Source of the DNA: Nigrospora sphaerica
Taxonomy: Eukaryota; Ascomycota; Sordariomycetes; Amphisphaeriales; Apiosporaceae
Assembly (NCBI GenBank): GCA_018287875.1
Contig: JAGVVL010000031.1
Span: forward strand, 40,660-104,659
DNA length: 64,000 bases
Direction of reading: 5' to 3'
Made by a program: the position numbers and the translations under genes. The first letter of the stretch is position 1. Every line of letters starts with the position of its first letter. Positions 19,682-29,289 of this stretch are shown here, one piece after another. The notes below the pieces were generated by a model. The model did no database searches. It was not told where the DNA came from and worked only from the letters and a program-made list of their open reading frames with translations.

Positions 19682-20708
19682 TAAAAAACCAGTTTACCCC
19701 ACGTCTGACAAAGAACAAGCTTTAAAGATGGCCTTATCTCAAATAGAGCGCCAGTTTGGGAAAGATGCAGTAATGCGTTTAGGAGACGATCAAAGACAAC
19801 CGATTTCAGTCATCTCTACCGGTTCTCTCGCACTAGATGTGGCCTTAGGCATTGGCGGTCTACCAAGAGGTCGTATTGTAGAAATTTATGGTCCTGAATC
19901 TTCTGGAAAAACCACATTGACCTTACATGTCATTGCTGAGTGCCAGAAAGCAGGGGGCGTGGCTGTTTTTGTAGATGCCGAACACGCGCTAGATACAGAT
20001 TATGCTGGAAAATTAGGCGTCAACATCAAGGATTTATGGGTATCGCAACCGGACAGTGGAGAGCAAGCCCTAGAAATAGTAGACATGTGGGTGCGTTCTG
20101 GCGCTGTGGATGTGATTGTCGTCGATTCAGTGGCTGCCTTGACTCCCCGAGCCGAAATTGAAGGAGAAATGGGCGATACGCATGTAGGGTTACAAGCTCG
20201 TTTGATGTCTCAAGCATTACGAAAACTAACGGCTAATGTAAAGCGCTCTAATACAGTATTAATCTTTATTAACCAAATTCGAATGAAAATTGGTGTGATG
20301 TTTGGAAATCCCGAAACCACAACAGGCGGTAATGCACTAAAATTTTATGCTTCCCAACGACTGGATATTAGAGGGATTCGCACAACAGAAAATGGTAGAG
20401 AAACCAGAGTGAAGGTTGTTAAAAATAAAATGGCACCTCCCTTTAAAGAAGCAATTTTTGAAATACTATTTGGGCAAGGTATTTCTCATATCAGCGAATT
20501 AATCGACTTAGGGGTTACCCATGGGTTTGTGGAAAAATCAGGCAGTTGGTACAACTATAACACTCAACGCCTTGGACAAGGCAAAGATAATGCCCGCCAA
20601 TTTTTAGAAGCGCATCCGAGCATGACAGAAGAAATAGAACAAAAACTCCGCCACAAGTTACTCAATTTCACTCCAAAAGAAGAAGATAAAGAAACAACTA
20701 CTAGCTAG
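19671..20708 (+). CDS. recA: Recombinase RecA
   Basis: RecA forms filaments on single-stranded DNA for strand exchange and SOS induction. The intact frame from ATG 19671 gives 345 residues, the standard length: Walker [13 protein letters not shown] at about residues 67-78, [10 protein letters not shown], Walker [13 protein letters not shown], and the [20 protein letters not shown] loop. The C-terminal tail is acidic as in relatives. The start lies 11 bases inside nuoF, and an upstream TTG frame is only nuoF read-through. No CTGT-N8-ACAG LexA box was seen before it, so expression may depend on the nuoF transcript. Confidence 0.98.
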   Translation: MSISKKPVYPTSDKEQALKMALSQIERQFGKDAVMRLGDDQRQPISVISTGSLALDVALGIGGLPRGRIVEIYGPESSGKTTLTLHVIAECQKAGGVAVFVDAEHALDTDYAGKLGVNIKDLWVSQPDSGEQALEIVDMWVRSGAVDVIVVDSVAALTPRAEIEGEMGDTHVGLQARLMSQALRKLTANVKRSNTVLIFINQIRMKIGVMFGNPETTTGGNALKFYASQRLDIRGIRTTENGRETRVKVVKNKMAPPFKEAIFEILFGQGISHISELIDLGVTHGFVEKSGSWYNYNTQRLGQGKDNARQFLEAHPSMTEEIEQKLRHKLLNFTPKEEDKETTTS

Positions 20709-20725
20709 TATTTCAAAACACACCA

Positions 20726-22293
20726 ATGAGTTATCAAGTATTAGCAAGAAAATATAGGCCGCAACGCTTTAAGGACATGATAGGGCACGAAGGAATAAGA
20801 AGGGCCTTGGTAAATGCTTTAACTGCTAAAAAGTTACACCATACGTATTTATTTACTGGCACTCGAGGGACTGGCAAAACTTCACTCGCTCGACTATTGG
20901 CTAAATGTTTAAGTTGTATGAGTGAAGTCACGCCTTCTCCCTGTGAAACGTGTGTTAATTGCCTTGCTATTCAACAGAATCAATTTATTGATCTCATTGA
21001 AGTCGATGCCGCTTCTCGTACCCGAGTCGAAGATATTCAAAGTTTATTAGAAAACCTTCAATATCAACCAACGGCAGGTCGATACAAAATATATTTGATC
21101 GATGAAATACATATGCTTTCTATGCATAGTTTTAATGCCTTATTAAAAACGCTAGAAGAGCCACCGGCCCATGTCATTTTTTTGCTAGCCACCACAGATA
21201 TTCAAAAAGTTCCAGATACTATTATTTCTCGTTGTTTGCATTTTCATCTCAATCCATTAGGAATAAAGGAAATCACGCAACAATTAACTCTTATTTTAGA
21301 AAAAGAAAAAATTCAGTATGAGCAACCTGCATTAGAAAAAATTGCGATGCTAGCAAAAGGCAGTGTCAGAGATGCGCTAAGTTTATTAGAGCCTGTGATT
21401 TTACATGGTGACCTACATCAAGTGATATCGACTGATGTAGAATCTATTTTTGGATATATTAGCCTCAGCGATCAATACCAGTTAATCCGATTGATCATAC
21501 AAAAAGATATTAAAGCCATATTGCCGCTTATTGAAGCGATCGGTTCTCAATCGATTGATTTTGAGCAGCTGCTCAATGATTTGGCCGAGCATTTTTACCA
21601 CATTGCCTTAGCCCAACAACTTAAAGATACCACTCAAGCAACAGCGCTTAGTTTTACGAGTGAAATCTTAACATTCGCGCATCATATCCAACCCGAACAA
21701 GCACAGCTCTATTATCAAATGCTTATCATGAGTAAAAAAGAGCTCTTTTTAGCGCCTACACCCCAGCTGTCATTTAAAATGACAATATTACGGTTAATTG
21801 CATTTACGCCGCTATCCATTCAGAAAGCGGTGACTCCAGCAGAAACAACCATAGAAAAATCAGTTTCCAATCCTCCTATAAAAGCATCAGACAATATAGA
21901 AGGTTTAGATTGGAACCATTTGGTTAAAGCATTGCCGATGACTGGTTTTCTTAAATCACTTGCGTTAAACTGTGTCTTACAAAAGTACGAATCACAATAT
22001 ATGGAATTATTGCTTGATTCAAAACAGAAAGCACTATTTAGTGAAGCAAGGAAAAATTTATTACAGGAGGTAATCAGTCAACATTTGAGAAGGCCTATTA
22101 AACTTTCGATTCACGTTGGGCTGAATAAGCATAAAACACCTGCTATGTTTGATGAAGAAAAAAACAGCAAACTAAGCAGAAAATTTATGAAGAAACGTTA
22201 GAAGATTCAGGGTTAAAGACAATTCAACAATCTTTTAATGCTCAAATAGAAAGTAATGCCATTCAAATACATACTGAAAAATATTATGAATAA
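20726..22293 (+). CDS. dnaX: DNA polymerase III subunits gamma and tau (one frame break)
   Basis: DnaX is the clamp-loader ATPase. From ATG 20726 the protein reads YQVLARKYRPQRFKDMIGHE, Walker A TGTRGTGKTSLARLL, zinc-site cysteines (C..C...C..C in residues 70-90), Walker B IYLIDEIHMLS and sensor SRC. One A is missing from the run 22158-22164. Restoring it carries the frame past 22201 to a stop at 22291-22293, adding a KQKIYEETLEDSGLKTIQQ tail typical of tau. The full protein is about 520 residues. I saw no clear A-rich slippage site with hairpin that would mark programmed gamma production. The end overlaps ybaB by eight bases. Confidence 0.94.
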
Positions 22294-22737
22294 TGACATA
22301 TTAAATCCAATCGATACACAATCTTTTAATGATAATAACATCTCTTCTCTTTCTAAAACAGAAGAGCTAAAAAAGTTTTACGAAAAAACCAAAGAGCAAT
22401 TAGAAGACCTAAAAAAAGAAGATTTGTCGGTTTAAGTGAACCAAATGCTACACCAGAGAAAGCAAATTGTATGGTTACAGTGAATAGCAAATATGAAACC
22501 ACTGACTTGAGTATTCAGCCAGATTTTATGAAACAAATGATGCAAGAGGCTCAAATTCCTATAGAAGATATAGAGATGTACCAAGTCGTACAAATTTGTA
22601 TGGGGGTGGGTGAGGTAGTAAAGGCTGCTTTTAATCATGCCAAAGAACAAGCTAATCTCGGTTCCCAAGAAGTATTTAATGATCTCATGGGCTCTATGCA
22701 AAATAATTTATTCCCTGATCCAGAAGAAAAAGCATAA
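22286..22737 (+). CDS. ybaB: Nucleoid-associated protein, YbaB/EbfC family (divergent, one frame break)
   Basis: Assigned mainly from position between dnaX and recR and from size. An N-terminal helix with ELKKFYEKTKEQLEDLKK matches the family's first coiled helix. It is followed, after a one-base loss in the A7 run 22411-22417, by a beta-rich middle (ANCMVTVNSKYETTDLSIQPDF) and a C-terminal helix (VVKAAFNHAKEQANLGSQEVFNDLMGSMQNN). The normal LPPGFKMPF-like ending is replaced by LFPDPEEKA. Family members bind DNA as dimers. The start codon lies inside the end of dnaX. Confidence 0.8.
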
Positions 22738-22747
22738 GAGTTAACCC

Positions 22748-23356
22748 GTGCTATTATTCAGCCCTTTGATCGATTCTTTAATTCAGCATTTACGCATATT
22801 GCCTGGTGTAGGTCCTAAATCTGCTCAACGAATGGCATTTCATCTGTTAGAGCGCGCAAGATCTGAAGGCTTAGCGCTATCAAAAGTATTAAGCCAGGCA
22901 ATAGAAAAGGTCAGACATTGTGACCGATGCCGCACCCTCAGTGATCTGCCACGCTGTCAGATTTGTGTAAATCCTAAAAGAGATCAAGAATTACTATGTA
23001 TTGTTGAAACCCCCATTGATATGATTGCCATTGAGCAAACCCAAGCTTATCAGGGGTATTACTTTGTTCTTATGGGACATCTTTCTCCTTTAGAAGGCAT
23101 CGGTCCTCAAGAGTTAGGTATACAGGACTTTTTAAAGCATTTAGACACCTACCCCGCAAAAGAAGTCATACTAGCCACTAGTTCAACAGTGGAAGGCGAA
23201 ACGACGGCTCATTATCTGATTGAATTAATGAAAAAAAAACCAATCAAAATCAGTCGACTAGCACGTGGTATTCCATTAGGGAATGAATTAGAATTTGTGG
23301 ATCAAAATACATTAATGAAAGCCTTGATAGATAGGAAATTAATGTTAGAAGATTAA
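22748..23356 (+). CDS. recR: Recombination protein RecR
   Basis: RecR works with RecO and RecF to load RecA at gaps. The intact 202-residue protein begins at GTG 22748. It has a helix-hairpin-helix LPGVGPKSAQRMAF, a four-cysteine zinc motif (CDRC...CQIC), and a Toprim domain with CIVETPIDMIAIEQ, LMGHLSPLEGIGP and VEGETTAHYL. Length and motifs are normal. It follows ybaB by ten bases and ends an operon with dnaX and ybaB. Confidence 0.97.
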   Translation: MLLFSPLIDSLIQHLRILPGVGPKSAQRMAFHLLERARSEGLALSKVLSQAIEKVRHCDRCRTLSDLPRCQICVNPKRDQELLCIVETPIDMIAIEQTQAYQGYYFVLMGHLSPLEGIGPQELGIQDFLKHLDTYPAKEVILATSSTVEGETTAHYLIELMKKKPIKISRLARGIPLGNELEFVDQNTLMKALIDRKLMLED

Positions 23357-23390
23357 TGGATTATATTTTTACTTTCCCATCAATCCACTA

Positions 23391-23421
23391 TATAACAAAG
23401 AAATCACGGTTCTTTGTTATA
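23391..23421 (+). terminator. Strong hairpin after recR
   Basis: A perfect 12-bp stem, TATAACAAAGAA with TTCTTTGTTATA, and a seven-base loop, 34 bases after the recR stop and 41 before rsfS. No T run follows, so it may be a terminator, a processing site or a 5' structure of rsfS. Confidence 0.5.
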
Positions 23422-23462
23422 ATTAATCAAAAGATCGCTTGTTTTTATTCTAAAAAATTACC

Positions 23463-23807
23463 ATGGAAATCAGTACCATCCAATCCATATTAACGCAACA
23501 TAAAGCAAAAGATATCGTAGTGCTCGATGTAAATGCAAAAACCCCTTTAATTGATCACATTGTCATTTGTACGGCCAGTTCCAGTCGGCATGCTAAGAGT
23601 TTAGCAGAATATTTAATTAAATCCGCTAAACAAAACAAAAACCCTTTAATTAAAGCAGAAGGATTAAATGCAGAAGGGTGGATATTAGTGGATTTAGGAG
23701 ATACAGTAACCCATATTATGCTAGCAGATACACGTGAATTCTATCAGCTAGAAAAAATATGGGATGGCAGTCAAGCAAGTGATTTGTCACTAGAAGCGCC
23801 TTTATAA
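23463..23807 (+). CDS. rsfS: Ribosome silencing factor RsfS
   Basis: RsfS binds ribosomal protein uL14 and blocks subunit joining in starved cells. The intact 114-residue frame shows the family pattern: DIVVLDVNAKTPLIDHIVICTASSSRHAKSLAE, then EGLNAEGWILVDLGDTVTHIML, then REFYQLEKIWDG. The usual partner genes nadD and rlmH are not adjacent. It stands between a hairpin and the giant ankyrin gene. Confidence 0.93.
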   Translation: MEISTIQSILTQHKAKDIVVLDVNAKTPLIDHIVICTASSSRHAKSLAEYLIKSAKQNKNPLIKAEGLNAEGWILVDLGDTVTHIMLADTREFYQLEKIWDGSQASDLSLEAPL

Positions 23808-23973
23808 CAATATATGTAAATAGCCACATTGGTTATCCTGATTTAAATTGTGTAAAAGGCTATAAAGCATACTACTACTTGCCATCACTATTTTTTTAGC
23901 GTAATTTCAAATAAAGGGAAGTGATAAACCCTTGTAAGTAAATGGAATCATATTCAATGGCAGGAGGCTCGGC

Positions 23974-26900
23974 ATGGACAGTATCACTTCACCTTTACCT
24001 ATCCAAGCTATACAAATAGCGATCACAAGTGGAAACCTTTCTCAATTGCAGCATCACTTTAGTGGTATGTTAAACGGTCTCCAACCAAGTGAGCCGTTTG
24101 TTAATCTAGCAATTAGACACGGCCAACTTGAGATCGTTAAGTTTTTAATAAAAGAGTTACCTTACGATTTATACCAAAGTTTAAAATTAGCAGTACTTGA
24201 GGAACAACCTAAAATACTAGAGTTTTTGCTCAATAAAGAAATAGAAGCCCGCACTAATAGCTTGCCTTCTAATATTACCTTCAAAGTTGAAGATGCAGCA
24301 GCGGTTGTGGAAGCTATTCCGTTTGTAGAATCAAGTATTAATAAAATGTATGCTGATCAAAATAATCAAAGTCTACTTCACTTAGCTGTTTCGCCTCAAC
24401 AGCAAACTATTCAAAGGCTTTCATTACAGCAAACTATGGTTAAGCTGTTATTACAGTATGGTGCCAATGTTAACCAAAAAGACAATAATGGATGCACCCC
24501 TTATATTACGCGACACAGCACCAGAATCCAGTAATCGCTGCATTATTGCTTGAACGGGAAGAGATTGAAGTAGATTCAATTAATAATGATAATCATGCAC
24601 CGTTATACTATGCTATTGCGACTGGACAGCAAACTATGGTTAAGCTGTTATTACAGTATGGTGCCAATGTTAACCAAAAAGACAATAATGGATGCACCCC
24701 TTATATTACGCGACACAGCACCAGAATCCAGTAATCGCTGCATTATTGCTTGAACGGGAAGAGATTGAAGTAGATTCAATTAATAATGATAATCATGCAC
24801 CGTTATACTATGCTGTTGCGACTGGACAGCAAACCATGGTTACGCTGTTATTACGGTATGGTGCCAACGTTAATCAAACGGACAATAATGGATGTACTCC
24901 CTTACATTATGCGACACAGAATCAGGATCTAGAAACCGCTGCATTATTACTTAAACGCGAAGAGATTGAAGTAGATTCGATTAATAACAAAAGCCGCACA
25001 CCTTTATACTTTGCTGTTACCAATGACCAAAAAGAAATAGTTGAACTTTTACTCAAAAAGGGTGCTAACTCCGAACTTCAAAAAATGATTTACCGGGCAA
25101 CGATCCGAGGCAATAAAGAGATTGTTGCATTGTTGCTCAATCATGCCATTGATATTAATGAAACTCATTCAAAAGAAGTAAGCATTAATTACGCTTACTC
25201 AAGCCAAAAAGTCACGTTACTACACCTTGCGGCCCTTAAAGGATATGGAGATATTGTCCAACTTTTACTGTCTAAAAACGCAGATAGGGGTTTACAGGAT
25301 TTCAAAGGTTGCCTTGCATTACACTATGCAGTCAGAGAGAAACATATAGGAATTGTTAGAGAATTACTAAGTGATATCTCAAAGGTTTCTAATGTTAATT
25401 ATCCCCATATTAAAAATAGTATAGAGCACAATACATTAACTCCTTTAGAAGAAGCTATTCATATGCACGACATCGCAATAATTGATGTCTTTTTAAAAGA
25501 AGAACTAATACGGGAGTCGGATTGGTTTTACGCAGTACAAATTGGTAATGTGGCGACAGTACAACATATTTTAGATAATCACGCCAAGATTAATATTAAT
25601 TCTCAAAATCCAGGATATCGATTTAGTGCTCTGCACCTTGCAACTTTACAGGGTAACCTACAACTAATGAAGTTTTTATTGAAAAACGATGCAAGTGTCA
25701 CTACAGAAGATAATGCAGGACGCATTCCAATATATATGGCGCTAGAAGATTATCAGGCGCATTCGACTCAAGAAAAAATAGAAATCATTGAAACTTTACT
25801 ACACCCGAAAAAAGCGAAAGAACAAATTGAGTATCAAAATACCATGCGCCAAAATTTACTCAATCTCGCCTTGAAAAAAATAAAAAAGACGTTATTCCAC
25901 TTTTATTAAAAAAAATAAGTATTTATACACCCAACGCTAATGTAAATAACGCTTTACATTGGGCGGCCTCCCAGGCGGTAATGTGGCAATATTAAAAACC
26001 TTGATCGATCAGTTTTCTTTTAAAGCTTCTGCCGTCACCGAAGCATTGTATCGAGTATTATTAAATTCTGATATTCCCTCTACAGATTTAGAAGAATTAG
26101 TTCAACTCTTATTAAGTAAAGGTGCCAATTTAGAGTTACAAATTGAAAATACAGGAAAAACAGCATTACATGTTGCAATAGAATCTAAAAATAGCAGTGT
26201 TAAACTAATTCGTTTAATTTTAGAAGCAGTACCTATTGTACTTAACATAAAAGATCTTGAGAATCGTACGCCTTTGTTAATAGCTGCTCAATTAGGAAAA
26301 GAAAAGATTCTTGATTGTTTATTACAACAAAAAACATAGACGTTAGTAGCGTAAATAAAGATCAATATAATGCCTTGCATTATGCGACACAGCATAAATC
26401 AACCACTATTTTAGAGGCTTTGTTAACGTATTATGAAACAACCAACGAGAAACTAATTGATGATTACAAAACACATGAAAAGCACCCTCTTATATTAGCT
26501 ACCTCAGCCAATCAGAAAGATGCTGTAGAACTATTACTGAACTATTTCCAGGATCCTATATTATATCGAGATGAGTTGATCCAGGTCGCTTTTTGGGCAA
26601 CTAAAGCAGGCTATAGTGATCTTGTAAAACGTGTTTTAGAACTTGGGTTGGATCTGGATACTAAAAAATCAGGGGATACTATCCTGATAGTAGCAGCTCA
26701 ATCAGGTAATCATGAAGTCATTCAATATTTAGTAGAAGTAAAAAAATATGCCACGACTGTTAGTAACAGCGACGGATGGTTTCCTTTACATTTCGCACTT
26801 AATGAAGGTCATACTGAAAGTGCTAAGTTACTTATTAAAAATCATAAAGGCACTGAAATTCATTTACAAGTAGAACCAAATGGTAATACACCTTTACATC

Positions 26901-29146
26901 TTGCCATCGACTCTCCCATGATTCAGGAAAAATCTCAAACAGAGATTTTAGAGATAGTTAAATTGCTAGTTCAAAATAATGCAAGTTGTAATTTAAAAAA
27001 TTATAGAGGAAAGACGCCTTTACAATTAGCAATGACCCATGGTTTTCCAGAAATTGCTTTATTTTTAATTCGTTCAGATGCTGATATTTTTTCACGTGTA
27101 TCCGAAAATCAAAATACTTTTTTACATTTAGCCGTAGAGGTTGCTTCAAATACTGAAAACTCAGAAATACAGTTTTTACCAGTTATTAAAGCGTTGGTAG
27201 AAAATAATGCAGATATTAACGCAAAAAATGGGCAGGGCGCTTCTGCTTTGCATTTAGCTATTGCAAATGGTCTTGAGTCAATCGCACTATATTTAATGGA
27301 TGTGGGGTCTGATATTTCGGCATGTATTACAGATCCAAGCTCGAATTATACAAACCATTTAGTAGAAACTGAGAATTTTAGTACGTTACATTTAGCGGCT
27401 CAAAGCAATCTATTCAACGTAACACGGATTCTTTTAGAAAAGGGAATGGATCCCAATTGTGTCACACACAATGGTATTGCTCCAATACATGTCGCTGCCG
27501 CACATAAAGGAAATATTGAAACCTTAAAACTACTTATAAAACATGGGGCAAAAATTGATAGTCAAACAAATAAAGGAGAGACCCCACTTTATATCAGTGC
27601 TGAAATAGGTGATCAGGAAATGACCCAGTACCTATTAGATGAATATCAACGCCAACAAAGCAATGGTAATAATATTAAAGATATTAGACAACTCGAAAAA
27701 GAAGATGGATGGACACCTCTTTATATCGCTATTTTTAATCAAAACTTATCGATTATTAATATGCTCCTTAGAGCCGGAGTGGATATGAAACTACAAGGTT
27801 TGCCTGCGTTAAAACGAGCTGCGCAAGGAAAACCAGTAGAAGAAAATTTAAGAAGTAAAAGTATAGAGGTTCAGGACAGTCCTATTTCCCCAAATAAATA
27901 CCTTAAAAACTTTTATAGCAGGATGACTAAAAAAGAAATTACCATTGAAACAGAAATTTTAGAGGTATTGCTAACAAAATATTTAGAGGCGCAATCCTTA
28001 TCTTCAGTAGAATCTTCTGATTTACTCAGTATTGCCATTACTTATAATCAACTTGCTATTGTTAAATGCCTTTTAAATAAAAATGGTTTTTCAGCAAACA
28101 TAATCGATAGTAAAGGATGGTATCCTATACAACGGGCTGGACATATGGGCTCTGTTGAAATTTTACAAGTCTTATTAGATCACAAAGCGGACATCAATAG
28201 CATTACTGAAATTTCATTAACTGCACTCAGTTGCGCGGCGAAGGAAGGGCATACAGAAGCAGTTAATTGGTTATTATCTAACCAAGCTAACCCAATGATT
28301 CAAGACTCCAGATATAAGAGAAATAGTTTGCATTGGGCAGTAGAAGGAGGGTTTTATAATACCGTTAAAACTTTATTACAGCGTACGATTGCGAAAAGCA
28401 CTCCTTCTTTACTTTTAGATGCTAAAGACCAACGTGGTGAAACACCCTTACATCTTGCCGTTTTAATTGAGCATTCTCAGATTATAAGCTTATTGTTAGA
28501 AAATGGAGCAGCCACTAGTATTGAAGATGTGGAAGGGTGGACACCCATGGATATTGCCTTATTTATCAACCAACCAGAAAACAGCCATACGGAAATGGAT
28601 ATACCGGCAATCCACCACCCCGAGATTATTTTAATGTTATGCAATGCAGGTGCTAAGGTATCCAAATCAATGGAAAAAGGGCAATTATTTACTCTATTAA
28701 AAGAAGCCATTATTGCAAATTCTTATCCTGAAAAAATCAAAGATAGTGAATATAGTACGAAAGCATTACTATCAGAATTTGTTGCAAATACTATCTTTAA
28801 AATACACGGCGAGCCGGCTACTTTAGGAAAAGAAGATTTATTAAAAGAAGCAAAAAATATTTTATCTACTTTGCAAAGTTTAGTGAATTTCTTACAGGGA
28901 ATACCAACAGTTCATGCAGAACGCACCCGAGTAGATGAGGTAGCAAACTTCAGTTTACGCCATATCATGACGATAAGAAGCCCAAATTCTGCTACCGATC
29001 CTAGAACAAGAAAATTGATTACTTCTCCCAACTTCGGTGATTTTAAGATTGAAGGTAATAGTCCTAATATAGGATCCGCAAGTAGTATGCGAGTACAGAT
29101 TGACAACAGCCCCTCACTAGATCTACCGAAAGTGCGACACGGATAA
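23974..29146 (+). CDS. Giant ankyrin-repeat protein (about 1,720 residues, several frame breaks)
   Basis: A perfect AGGAGG precedes ATG 23974 by a good spacing. There is no signal peptide. Nearly the whole length is ankyrin repeats, of the type TPLHLAVLIEHSQIISLLLENGA, with some degenerate ones. The last 150 residues are not ankyrin: a helical segment (KEAIIANSYPEKI...ILSTLQSLVNFLQG) and a Ser/Pro-rich tail ending SPSLDLPKVRHG. The frame shifts near 24497, 24697, 25874, 25972 and 26331, each explained by one missing base. The two earliest sit in identical 200-bp copies. Such cytoplasm-type ankyrin giants in intracellular bacteria are often type IV or type I secreted effectors; no secretion signal is proven here. 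Confidence 0.85.
24426..24825 (+). repeat. Two almost identical 200-bp tandem copies in the giant ankyrin gene
   Basis: 24426-24625 and 24626-24825 differ at a single base (ATT versus GTT codon). A third, diverged copy starts at 24826. The coding unit should be 201 bp (67 residues, two ankyrin repeats); both copies lack one C in the same CCCC run, which shifts frame twice. Because both share the defect, duplication either followed the deletion, or the assembly or basecaller treats this run the same way each time. Confidence 0.9.
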
Positions 29147-29200
29147 AGTAAAAAGAAAGCAGGGTACACAGTATAAAAACAGAAAAGAATATCCTCTCAA

Positions 29201-29224
29201 ACGTGATAGTGTTTACTATCACGT
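29201..29224. terminator. Hairpin between convergent genes
   Basis: A perfect 10-bp stem, ACGTGATAGT with ACTATCACGT, and a four-base loop, lies between the stop of the giant ankyrin gene at 29146 and the convergent gene ending at 29290. A T-rich stretch follows after about ten bases. It probably serves as a terminator for one or both sides. Confidence 0.55.
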
Positions 29225-29289
29225 GTGGGGGGATATTAGTTTTTAGTCTTGGCATTTACAATTATTTTGATTCTCCTATAGTCAATTGC

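Noticed and set aside
20700..22293. Programmed frameshift in dnaX
   Set aside because: The break is at the far 3' end (22158-22164), not mid-gene after the ATPase core where gamma-producing slippage occurs, and similar breaks occur in most other long genes.
22432..22701. Minus-strand 89-codon frame opposite ybaB
   Set aside because: It is a shadow of the ybaB reading frame; composition is His/Ile/Phe-rich and it has no supporting context.
24492..24734. Separate small ankyrin genes inside the giant ankyrin gene
   Set aside because: They are one gene cut by single-base frame breaks in a 200-bp duplication; adding one C to each CCCC run restores continuity.
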